Source: Larix kaempferi (Eukaryota; Streptophyta; Pinopsida; Pinales; Pinaceae). From it: a stretch of 64,000 bases of DNA. Below the pieces are notes generated by a model that was not told where the DNA came from, searched no databases, and saw only the letters and a program-made list of their open reading frames with translations. The stretch lies in assembly GCA_027924585.1 (NCBI GenBank), contig BSBM01000825.1, forward strand, positions 3,700,001 to 3,764,000, in the 5' to 3' direction. Numbering within the stretch: position 1 is the stretch's first letter; each line of letters opens with the position of its first letter. Both the position numbers and the translations under genes were made by a program. Below, piece by piece: positions 36,441 through 46,349 of the stretch.

Positions 36441-37185
36441 ATATGTAGATGACCTATTTCTTACAATATCAAAGAAGCTCATCACAAGGTGCAAGGCAGA
36501 TATGGTAGCTGAGTTTGAGATGAAGGACATTGGCATGATGCATTACTTCTTAGGTTTGGCAGAGACCATGGGATATTTTCCTTGGGTAGGGTAAGTATGC
36601 ATTCGAGATCCTAAAGAGATTTTGGATGGAGAACTGCAACCCTATGGCCACACCCATGATCACTAATATGAAGAAGGTAACAACTTCAAAATTAGATTTG
36701 GTGGATACCACATTGTACAGGCATATGATAGGTTCCTTGATGTATCTGGTCAACACTAGGTCAAATATATGTTTTGCAGTGAACACCTTGAAGGAAGGAA
36801 GGAGCATTAGGTAGCAGCAAAACATGTGCTCAAATACTTGAGGCGCACAATGGAGTATGGGTTGAGATATTTTGGAGATGGTGAAGTGAAGTTGCAAGGG
36901 TATATAGACTTAGATTGGGCAAGCAATGCATCAGACAGAAAAAGCACCTCAAGGTGTTGCTTCATCTTGGGATCAGGGATGATATCCTTATTCAACCAGA
37001 AGCAAACTTCTATGGCACTCAGTTAAACGGAGTCAGGGTATATGGTAGCAAGTATAGCTAGTTGTGAGGCCATCTGGCTTCGCAAGTTGCTATCAAGTTT
37101 ATTTGATCGGGAGTTGAATCCCACGATGATTTATTGTGACAATCAAAGATGTATCAAACTCTAAAAATCCAGTTTTTCATGATAT
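36441..37185 (+). pseudogene. Copia-2 RT second half and RNase H, first part
   Basis: Resumes with [14 protein letters not shown] and EFEMKDIGMMHYFLGLAE. RNase H then follows: GSLMYLVNTRSNICFAVNT, YIDLDWASNASDRKSTS with the D-W-A motif, CEAIWLRKLL, and IYCDNQRCIKL. Stops and shifts occur at several points (for example 37025). The sequence ends at NPVFHDI-like codons, where insertion D begins at 37186. Confidence 0.9.
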
Positions 37186-40100
37186 TGTTATCACACAACT
37201 TGTAGTTGTCCCGAAAGGTGATCCTACCCAAGATGGTAGAGGTGTTGGACAACTAAAGAGGTGACCCAAGAGAGCCACGATTCCCAAGGATAAATGGTTG
37301 TCACGCTAATCGAGGCACTCTTCACTTTAGGTCAAGCAAATGCAAGACCAAGGGGGAGACCCTAGCTAACCAAAAGAGGCTAGAGAACCTACTCTAGACC
37401 TTCTAAGGAAATTGAAGTTGCAAAGAGAGAGATCAAGAGTAAGTAGATCTAGATCTAAGGAAGACAAGTGACAAATGGAGTTAGGGCTTGGTTGAGGAGG
37501 CTTATGAAAGGGATAAATGCTCAACCATGGAATGAATATGTCACTAATGAAATTAAAAGAGTATATCTAGATAGATCTAATGCCAATCTAAAAGACCCAA
37601 GTGGGGCCCACCCTTGATTTAGTCAAAATGAAGTGAAATGGGGCCCACTAGGTGAAATTAAGGTAGTAATGGCACTAGGAGGGTGGCTAAGTGACAAATT
37701 TGAAGTTTGAAAGACAAAATAGCAACACCCAGATGATAGATCTGAAAAATGACTAAGAACCCACAAATGCATCCTCCCTTAGAGATGGCCAGTGCCTTGG
37801 ATCGAGGGGTAAATGGAGTTCGACTTCCACCAAATTTGGTCTCTAAGGTTCTTTAATTAATTAAGAGGTGGGTTTTAGTTATTAAGCCCAAAGTTTTGCC
37901 AGATCTATCAGTTCTATAAAACTAGGGTTTTAACAGTGAGGGTTTGAAGTGACCAATGGGTAAAATGCATGAAAACCAGTACGTACCTTGTAGATCTTAC
38001 CTCAAAAGCTTGCGGCCGCCTTGCAAATGATAATCTTCCCAAAGTGAGGCAATCGAGAGTGAGATCCAGCTTCCCCAAGTAGAATTGCTATCCTTCTAAG
38101 ATGAACAGTGCGCCCTTCCCTGCCAAAAACGATCTATAATGAGAATCGATCAAGCAAGAAAGAAACTATACAGGAGAAAAGATGAAAAAAGTAGCATCAA
38201 GATGTCCAAAAGATACAAGAAAGATACTCCCTGAGACATATCGATCCGAGAGAGAGATATGGGGTTTCCCAACAATAGCGCCCTCTTCAATTTGTCCTCC
38301 TCTTCTACCACACGGCCTCCCTGCAGACAAATGTTTGGAGAAAGAAAGATCCACAATGATAACACAGAGAAACGATTGTATATTCACTTGCAAGAACATT
38401 CATCAAAGCCAGAGAAGCAGATCTGCAAAATAATATTTTATTCCAAGAGTTCAAGAGCCCAAAGGTGCCTTTACAATGAGAGGGTCTCTTCCTTAAATAG
38501 GAATGAGAGAGACCAAAACCCTAACCACTTTATGAACAAGTGGTGGAGATCAAAAGATGAACATAATATAATCGACGGTTATGATGGGTCGGAGCTATAA
38601 CACATGGATCAACTCACTAAGGAGGGGTGCGCACTCACTAAAGTGGCCCTAGGGGGGGTCGCACCACATAAAAGATGACTAGGACAAGTGTAAGGAGCAA
38701 ATGGTGGGGCTAGGAGGTATTAATGTCCTTCACTAGCATCACCCCATGGCACAATAATAAAAGATATGACTCAATAACATCATAAAGTGACCAAATCGTG
38801 GCCCCCTCAATAGTAGAATAATACATCAAAATAATCCCCAGGAATGTGTGTGGACCCAACTGAATGATGAAACCATGTTGGAAGGTGTGGGATGCATCAT
38901 GAATGACCTCTAAACAAACCTCATGCCAATTCCTTGCCTTATTTTCCCAAATCGAATTCCTCAATGACCATTTTATCCCATTTTTATCCTCGGAAAATCA
39001 CATGTAAATCAATAAAATGCATGTAGCTCTCTGCATGGTGCTTCGGGCACAAATATGACTATACGAAAGTGTCTGGGGGTATGGAAATATGGTAATAACA
39101 AGGGGTTGGACCCCATACTCCCTCTATAGAGCCCTAGGAGAACCAAATAAAAACTCATTTGTGCTGTCAGGCCATTTTCTTATGGCAAATCTGCATAAAA
39201 GTGACAATCTGAGTGAAATCTTGTCTAGGAGTGTCTGTAACTGAAATCTGAGTGTCCCAATGGACTCAGAAGGTCTAAATGTGCTAGAGATGAGTACCCA
39301 TACACCATGTGGCAACCTGTATAATCATCTGTAGTCTCAACCATACCCGGACAATGTAAAAATAATGGCCTGAAAATAATAATAACCATAAAAATATATA
39401 TCAACCATCACATGAAACCTATGTCCACTGTATGGAACCATCAAAGGTGTATCAAAAGACCATAAATCATCATCCTCGAACATCACTGGTCCAACTCCTC
39501 TCAGATCCCCATGGTTGACTTCGTCAAACTAGGTTTGACCAGGTCAAGACTGATCAAAATATGACCCAGGCTAGAAATGCCCGATGCTGCAAGTGCAAAT
39601 GGATAAGGTATGCTCTTTTAATCATTCTAATAGCAAGACTTAAAGTAGGAAGCATCATTTCACTGGCGGTTAATCAATAATTATATCAAATATAAGTTTA
39701 AATAATCATTTACTCAAAATAGAACCTCAAGAATATACTCATTTTGTAGACGTGAACATTTTGCTAGCAAAGGGTGAGGGTGAAGAATGCAAGGCTAGGA
39801 TAAGGGGATGACTTGACTGACTCAACACTGTGATACTTCGGATAAGGGAAAGGGAATATACACTTAAGCATATGTCAGATAATAAACACACAGGGAATGG
39901 CAGTGTCTCACAAATGGAATAAGTTGTTTAGAGAGATGCTTATTCAACCTTGGCAAATGTCTACAGCTCACATCCAAGCTGAATCCAGCTCCGTGAGGAT
40001 CTTTGCTAGAACCATCGTAACTACGTGCACAGCTAATTGTAACTTGAGGTTCTAGGGGACACTTAGAATTAGTTGTCCCTTACTCCATCTCACATCCCAA

Positions 40101-41273
40101 CCCGTAGGCTCCATGAGGTATTAATCATTACATTTAATTCATGGCCAACAGTCTTTGGATTTAGCATACATTTAACCACTGCTTTTTAGGCCTTTAGGAC
40201 CCTTTGGATTTTGCATGTGCTTAAAAGCACAACTAATCACAGCTTGCATCCAGGGTGCTTTAACATTTCAATTTCCATGGGCCTCTTTCATTGTGTTGAG
40301 AAGCACAGTTTTTATTTGTTTCCATGGGCTTTGCACAAAAGATAAGATAAGGTTTCCACATGCATGTAATGATGGTAGTACTATTTGCTTCAAGTTTAGC
40401 AAACACAACTCAAGCAACTAGGGGGATGATCCACAATCAGGACCAAACATCGAGGCAATCGACTAGAGTGATCAAGGTATCAAATCCAACTCACCTAAGC
40501 TCAGGAACCAACACCAGCGGGTTCTCCTGGCCCAGAAGGATCAAGGATTCGGCAAGCTCTGTTGCCAACTCAGAGCCGAGACACAAACTAACAGGGATGC
40601 TATCCAACATAGAGGCAAAAGTAGGGAGGTCCTCCACATCGCAGGTTGAGGTGTAAGTCGGGATGAAAACCAAAGATGGGAAAGAGAACAGATGGATGGG
40701 GAAAGTGAAGGTGATGCCTAAGCTAGCAAGCTATTAATGGTGGGAATGATCACGTCCACACTACTAAGAGGGTAAAACCAACGAGTATAAATAGGAGCTT
40801 CTAGTTCTGAATAATAAGACTATTTAGATAATCATTTACAACCATATCCATATCATACATATATATATATACCGCCAGATCATGACCACTAGATACTAAG
40901 TCAAGCTACTAAGATGACCAAAAGAGAAAGACAATCATAACCAATGCACATTATATACCTGTTGGGCCATATACACCTACCATCTAAATCATCAATAACC
41001 ACTGGATACACTGCTGCTGAGACTCTGGGCACTGCATTGTTCTGTATGGAATGAAAATGGTCATCTCGGTCATCAAATCTGAGGTCATGAGGTTCAGTCT
41101 TGGCATAAGGTTCACTGCTGTCTGATCTGGGGCTGCTCTGATATGTGAGTGATCATCAAAAGTACTGCTCATCATAGGTTGATCTCATCAAAAAGATGTA
41201 AAGGCCTGACTCAAAAACATACAATGAACTGCTCTGCAATCATGGTAGCCCGGCCACTATGGATGTGATAACA
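37186..41273 (-). mobile_element. LTR-like insertion D (4.09 kb, relative of C)
   Basis: Perfect 5-bp target duplication GATAT (37181-37185 and 41274-41278). Ends TGTTATCACA and TGTGATAACA, a perfect 10-bp inverted pair. Same orientation as C and similar along its length. The minus-strand TATA-like CTATTTAAGGAAG is near 38491-38503. No coding domains; ORFs inside (38150-38600, 40215, 40360) do not persist in C in a way that suggests a protein. It interrupts Copia-2 RNase H. Confidence 0.88.
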
Positions 41274-41460
41274 GATATATCCAAGAACATTGAGATTAGA
41301 TATCACTTCATTCGAGACAGGATTTAGAAGGGAGCAATGAAGCTCCAATATGTACCCACAAATTAGTAGGTTGTTGATATTCTAACTAAACCCTTAGCAA
41401 AAGAGAAGTTTGAAGCATTCAGAGACAAACTTGGATTGGTGAGAATTCCTTCCTCGCTAA
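41274..41460 (+). pseudogene. Copia-2 RNase H, C-terminal end
   Basis: Continues the frame broken by D: SKNIEIRYHFIRD, MKLQYVPTN, a stop pair, DILTKPLAKEKFEAFRDKL. It ends next to the PPT-like gctaagagggagt before the 3' LTR at 41468. Confidence 0.88.
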
Positions 41461-41467
41461 GAGGGAG
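41454..41467 (+). other. Copia-2 polypurine tract
   Basis: gctaagagggagtg ends where the 3' LTR (TGTTGATG) begins; degenerate but in the expected place. Confidence 0.65.
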
Positions 41468-41621
41468 TGTTGATGTTTATAGCTCGGACGTGAACTTCCA
41501 CACAGGTTTAATGTCAAACGTGCAAGAAGTCATCCAAGTCAGATTTATTTTGTAATTCACTTTATTAATAAAGTGAAAGTCTTATATTTAGTTGTTGAGT
41601 CTAATAAAGTGTACTTTTAAT

Positions 41622-42813
41622 CTCTATTACAAACATCGCCGATATATCGGCAACATCGCGATATATCGCGATGCCACTCCCTGGTGATATATTGACCGAT
41701 ATTCTTTCCAATTTTTTGGTGATTTTTACACGATTTTTTCAAATATATCACAATTTTTTGCCCTTTTAACATTACCATTCATTGTTTCAGGATGTTTGAG
41801 AGTGGTTCCAACCTCATCGGACTTCATATGCAAAAAGTAGAATTTTAGATCCCATTTAGAATTCAATAGTCTTAATAGTTTTCAGGATTTCAGGATTGCA
41901 AAGTTTTCATCGGATTCTATCATGTATGAGGGTATGGGATTGGCATTTAATCAAGCACATCAACCCCTCTATGTACCTTGATGTTGGTCGTGATGATTAT
42001 TGAACTTCTCTATCACGACCTTAATAAAAATGTACTCTTCACTCAAGCAAAATGACTTATTAAGCATGGGAAGTTTTTTCTACCTTATTTAAACAATTGG
42101 ATTAGGAAGTTTCATCAAAATTGTAAAGTGTTGAGTCGTTGACTAATGTCCTTGGAGGATCAACTTTGAGACTCGAGGTAGAGGCAAGGACTAGAGCCTA
42201 AAGGAGGGAGGCATAAGGTGCTATTGATGAATAGGATTCCAATATAGGCAATGATTCACCAACATGTATGATTTATGATTTATGTTTCACATTCATTTTT
42301 TAAATGTCCTTGCTCAATTATTAATTTAAAATATACCTATACATACATAGCGATTTAAAATATACATAGAGACCACTACAAGCCCCACGACCGTCGGGGC
42401 CTTCTAGCTCTAGAGGCAATGCCATTACCAGAGCAATTACTTTTTCCCGTAAAAGGGGTAGAGGAAATCAATAGTTTATTTACTTGATTTCATTGTATAT
42501 GAGATACATTGATTGTACTTTTTGGTGATTCATGAGTCGAGGGCTCGGGAATCTGGAAATTATTCATTTTTTATGTGCGATGTAACATTAGACGTCATAT
42601 ACATCTTTTATATCGGTTTCATTTTCATATTCATGTGGCAATGTGTTTATTTGATGTTCTTGTTGCTTTAGATGTTTAAAAAATTGAATATTTTTGTATT
42701 TTTTAAGTTTGTCGATATATTGTCAATGTTTGTTAACATTTTCGTCGATAAATCCAATAATTTATTTTTGGACCCTCTGCAATATATTTGTTGACACGAT
42801 ATTTGTAACATTG
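41622..42813 (-). mobile_element. hAT-like element, copy 2
   Basis: Terminal inverted repeats CTCTATTACAAACATCG and, on the other strand, CAATGTTACAAATATCG. Flanked by 8-bp repeats CTTTTAAT (41614-41621) and CTTTTAAC (42814-42821). The core (about 41765-42260) is the reverse complement of the core of copy 1, including the stretch ggacttcatatgcaaaaagt. Its subterminal word is cgatatat. No intact transposase frame. Confidence 0.82.
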
Positions 42814-42821
42814 CTTTTAAC

Positions 42822-43829
42822 CTAAGTTGCATTGAAGCGGATACGGAAACAGATACGGATACGACAAATTTTCAAAAAACATAGATATGATACGGCGGGG
42901 AAACGACATATATATATATCGTCATCATCAAAAATATTATCATTGTCATCATAATCATCATAATATTATCATTGGACATCATCATCATCACCTAACACTA
43001 CTATCAAATATCATTAATCATACATGTAACATGATACTATGAAAACTTTTAACTAATATCATTTGAATCCTCATGCTCAGAGTCAGAGTCATCATCTATG
43101 TCCTCAACAAAAGTAGACCGAAAATAGGGATCCTGAGCCTGCCTGGCTTGATTCCCCTGGGCTTGGAGGCACTCGTCCAACACCAATGTTCATATTCTCT
43201 AGCAATGGAAGTGGGTCAAAGTCCATTTTAAGACAAAGGAGTTCAATAATCAACACCAGCAACATCAAGGTACATAGAGGGGTTCATGTGCTTGATTGAA
43301 TCCAGTGGCAACATTGCAATCCTGAAATCCTGAAAACTGTTAAGTCTGTTGAATTCTGAATGGGACTAAAAAGTCTACTTTTTGCATATGAAGTCCGATG
43401 AGGTTGGAAGTTGGAACCACTCTCAAAAATCCTGAAACAATTAATGGTATGTTAAAAATTTAAGTAAAAGGATAGAAAGTGAAATATAAGTAGAATGTAA
43501 CTTTTACTTTAAGAATTTAATATTACCATTTAATATTCTTTATAGCTTCCATGGAGAGATTGTGGGTCCTTCAGGGTTTCACTGTAGACCAGGGAAACAA
43601 TTAAAAAGTCAACTTCAGGAATAAAAAACGGTTAGAAACATGGCCCTCTCTCTCTGATACGTTTCACAATTGCCCTGAAACGTATCCAAAACCCTTGAAA
43701 CGTATCCAAAACCCTTGAAACATATCTGTACCACTCTGATACGTTTCAAGGCCGTATCCCCTCCGTTTCAAGATCCGAAACACGGAACGGCGTTTCACCA
43801 AGGCTACTGTGACGTTTCCGGTAACTTAG
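42822..43829 (+). mobile_element. hAT-like element, copy 3
   Basis: Directly abuts the target repeat of copy 2. Termini CTAAGTTGCATTGAAG and, on the other strand, CTAAGTTACCGGAAACG. Flanked by CTTTTAAC (42814-42821) and TTTTTAAC (43830-43837). The core (about 43070-43530) matches copy 1 in the same orientation. Subterminal words are gatacgg at the left and gaaacgtatcc at the right. No transposase frame; a reverse-strand acidic run (DDDSDSEHEDS) may be a fossil protein tail. Confidence 0.8.
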
Positions 43830-44415
43830 TTTTTAACACATCAGTGATTTAGACTAATCTCAACCGTACATCTCACTGAGAGATTAGGGTTTTGGTAAAT
43901 TAGGGTTTCAGCTAAAGTATAAAGGCCATTCAAGGTAGAGGGTTAAGACACATTCATTCTTTGCTCGAAGACAGTTTGGTCGGAAGTTGAAGAAACTCAT
44001 CTAAGAAGTGAAGTTAGCACCGGAGAGGAGCCTAGTTCAGCAACTAGGCAGATTTCAGTGAGCAAGTAGTAGGTACAGTGGATCTGCACAGTCATACAAA
44101 CCCGTACGGAATTCTGTACAGTCATATAGACATATCTGTACATCCATACAGAAAAAGTCTATACAGTCATACAGAACGGGTCCATATACTGCCATATATC
44201 AAGGCAGTTTGCAGGTGCTGATTTAGTCGATTTCTGGTGGGTAGATTTCCTCAGTAAGTGTGCATATTTTTTCTCAGTTTGAGTGTACCATACAACTGCA
44301 TCTTTTGGCAACTGTGGAGCTTTACTACTATGTAAAGAATTTACCTTCTGCAAATTAAAGTTTATTAATTTGAGAACATAAGGATGGCATTCACCTAGGG
44401 TTAGGAAAATTTATA

Positions 44416-45650
44416 GCCTGGGCAAGATCCAGATTCAAAGCCGGCGGCAGACACTATAACCCAAGAGTATATCCAACAGCCTGCAAGCCAGATATACCAA
44501 TAACTCGTGACTTAGCAAGGGCTGAGATGTCTGGAGACACACCCAATATGGGGTCCCACTCCAAGGGCGACACCTACCCTTCTATCCTTATCACAGCAGG
44601 CCAATGTCTCATTGGGGATTTGAGATAATACAATACATATTACTCCAATTTCAGGTTTTAATGAGATTGAAAGAAGCTCTCCCCAAGGAGATACATGGGG
44701 CAAGGTCAGGAATCTGAGGGTCATATGCACATTGGTATTGGAGGCAGATAAGGAATATGGAATCATTGACTGCATGACGAGGGGAACCCTGGGATTGCTG
44801 GTGCTTTTGGGGGGGAGGTGATCAAGATGAATGGAGGAGCTATTCATTTCAGAGCAGGGCATGGAGGAAGGACTAACATTGGAGCAGAATTGATTGCTGT
44901 TATATTGCTTATGAGTTATGTGTATTGCCAAATTGCCAATGCAGACGGAGTCTCAGAGATCCAGATCTTAGGTGATTCAAAAATTATAGGAAGACATTGC
45001 ATTACACAATCCAAAGTTGTTGGCACTAACCCAGCAGGTTACTGAATTGGTCGAAGCCTTTCCCAGTAGTCAGGTAGGGCACATTTTTTGTCAGCTGAAC
45101 TCAGAGGCCAATGAGTGAGACAGTTGTTGGCACCAACCCGGCAGGTCATTGAATTGGTCGAGGCCTTTCGCAGTAGTCAGGTAAGGCACATTTTTTGTCA
45201 GCTGAACTCAGAGGCCAATCAGTGGGACAAATTCAGGGCATCGATCTCTCTCAATTGGAATGAGATGGTTTCTCTTTGTAACAATTTCGGCAATGCCTGT
45301 TCTATTGTAGGTCCCCCAACTGTTCTGTGTTATATATAATTACTGTCCTCTCGTAAATATCCCCACCTGAGAATCGGTGGGGAAATGTTGTTTGATTGGG
45401 CTGGCATTGACTGTTTTTTATCCTAATATGTTGGAATGAACCTGCTCTGAAAAAGTGTTTTGGGATGGGAGATGTACTCCAAAAACTAACCAGTGGCCCC
45501 ACGGAATCCCTTGTTGGTAGGTGGTGTAGGAGACCATATGCATATATGAAAAATATCCGTGCTTTTCTCGGGTATGTAACAGTATCCCTTACAGTTGCCT
45601 TTGATGTATTTGTTCTATATTATTACTTTATCATTGGTTGAAAAAAACTC
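44416..45650 (+). pseudogene. LINE-1: RNase H domain and 3' end (right of Copia-2)
   Basis: Frames around 44780-45340 read GNPGIAGAFGGEVIKMNGG, TNIGAELIAVILL with the catalytic Glu, IQILGDSKIIGRH with the next catalytic Asp, then HIFCQLNSEANQWDK. This is the order of the plant LINE RNase H (RVT_3). A 107-bp tandem duplication (45015-45228) repeats the middle of the domain and breaks the protein. The rest to about 45650 is presumed 3' UTR. With 29340-29845 it forms one LINE into which Copia-2 inserted between zf-RVT and RNase H. Confidence 0.82.
45015..45228 (+). repeat. 107-bp tandem duplication in LINE-1 RNase H
   Basis: 45015-45121 and 45122-45228, both starting agttgttggcac, with few differences. 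Confidence 0.9.
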
Positions 45651-45680
45651 AGCATCGACAAAAATTTGGCGGGGATCAAC

Positions 45681-46075
45681 CTCTGCTGCGTGGGAGCACC
45701 ACCCACCCCCTCGCTCCTGCTCCCGAAGCTCGCTTCCTTCGGAAGCTCGCTCCCAAAACACTCCCAAGGCGCTCCCTACCTCTCCTATACTAGATTGATC
45801 ATTTGATGACAATGTTATGCTACCTCCCTTCATTGCCAAGCTCATATAAAAGTAGTTATGGTTGATCATTTGATGATAATGTTATAAGTTATAACTACTA
45901 GATGATTGATGTTATATGGTTCAATCCGTGTTTTCTATAGCTAATTCGACATCCTACATGTTTTTTAGATATAAATCCATCAAAATATATACTATATAAA
46001 AAACGCTCCCAAAACAGGAGCTTTTGAAAATTTCACTTTTCGCTCCGCCCCCGCTTCTTGCTCCCAACAGCATAG
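45681..46075. mobile_element. hAT-like MITE (copy 4, 395 bp)
   Basis: Perfect 8-bp target duplication GGATCAAC (45673-45680 and 46076-46083). Inverted ends CTCTGCTGCGTGGGAGCA and, on the other strand, CTATGCTGTTGGGAGCA. Both subterminal zones are full of gctccc / gggagc words. No core shared with copies 1-3, but it has the same architecture. Too small to encode a protein. Confidence 0.82.
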
Positions 46076-46298
46076 GGATCAACGCATGAAATAGGCAAAA
46101 TTGGGAGAAAATCGGCAAAAACCAGCAAGCATAAACTTGGAAAACTCAACGACCTGAAAAGTTTGAAAATTAGGTGACCTGGAAAACTCATAAAAATTAA
46201 GGAGAAACTGGAGAGTTTTGCAATACTGGCTATAATCATAAAAATGGTACAAATTCAAAACTAAAGCAAAGTAGTAGAGAAAAAAGTCATAACATCAC
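46076..46298 (-). other. Beginning of intron 4 of the KUP-like gene
   Basis: Follows the donor GTGATG at 46298. No further exon is found here or anywhere to position 1 on this strand. Confidence 0.6.
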
Positions 46299-46349
46299 CT
46301 TTGCTAAAACCAGCCACAGGCTCTGTCAGGCCACTCATAGCTGACGTGA
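46299..46349 (-). CDS. KUP-like exon 4 (51 bp)
   Basis: Acceptor GTTGCAG before 46349. It encodes [17 protein letters not shown], the short extracellular-side stretch that in the family reads like SAVGGL or SAVSGL. Donor GTGATG at 46298, phase 1. The small size and position fit the family's exon pattern. Confidence 0.85.

Larger units (their letters stand above)
29846..44415 (+). mobile_element. Copia-2: Ty1/copia retrotransposon with four nested insertions
   Basis: Complete in order (LTR, PBS, gag, protease, pre-integrase, integrase, RT, RNase H, PPT, LTR), but every gene carries stops or frameshifts. Nested inside are insertion B (33699-36440), insertion D (37186-41273) and hAT-like copies 2 and 3 (41622-43829). 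Without these, it would be about 5.5 kb, the normal copia size. It sits inside a LINE. No convincing target duplication is visible (acatg versus gcctg). Confidence 0.93.
41468..44415 (+). repeat. Copia-2 3' LTR, split by two hAT-like elements
   Basis: The LTR parts are 41468-41613 and 43838-44415. Together they align with 29846-30632. The terminal CA is now TA (aatttata). The 2.2-kb gap in the alignment is the pair of hAT-like elements. Confidence 0.9.

Noticed and set aside
29841-44420. 5-bp target duplication for Copia-2
   Set aside because: acatg versus gcctg share only two positions; too weak to claim, although both flanks are LINE sequence.
45632-46228. A fifth, larger hAT-like element enclosing the 395-bp MITE
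   Set aside because: The outer sequence has aaaactc words at both sides (ggttgaaaaaaactc on the left, gagagttttgcaatactgg on the right), but no matching 8-bp duplication could be found.
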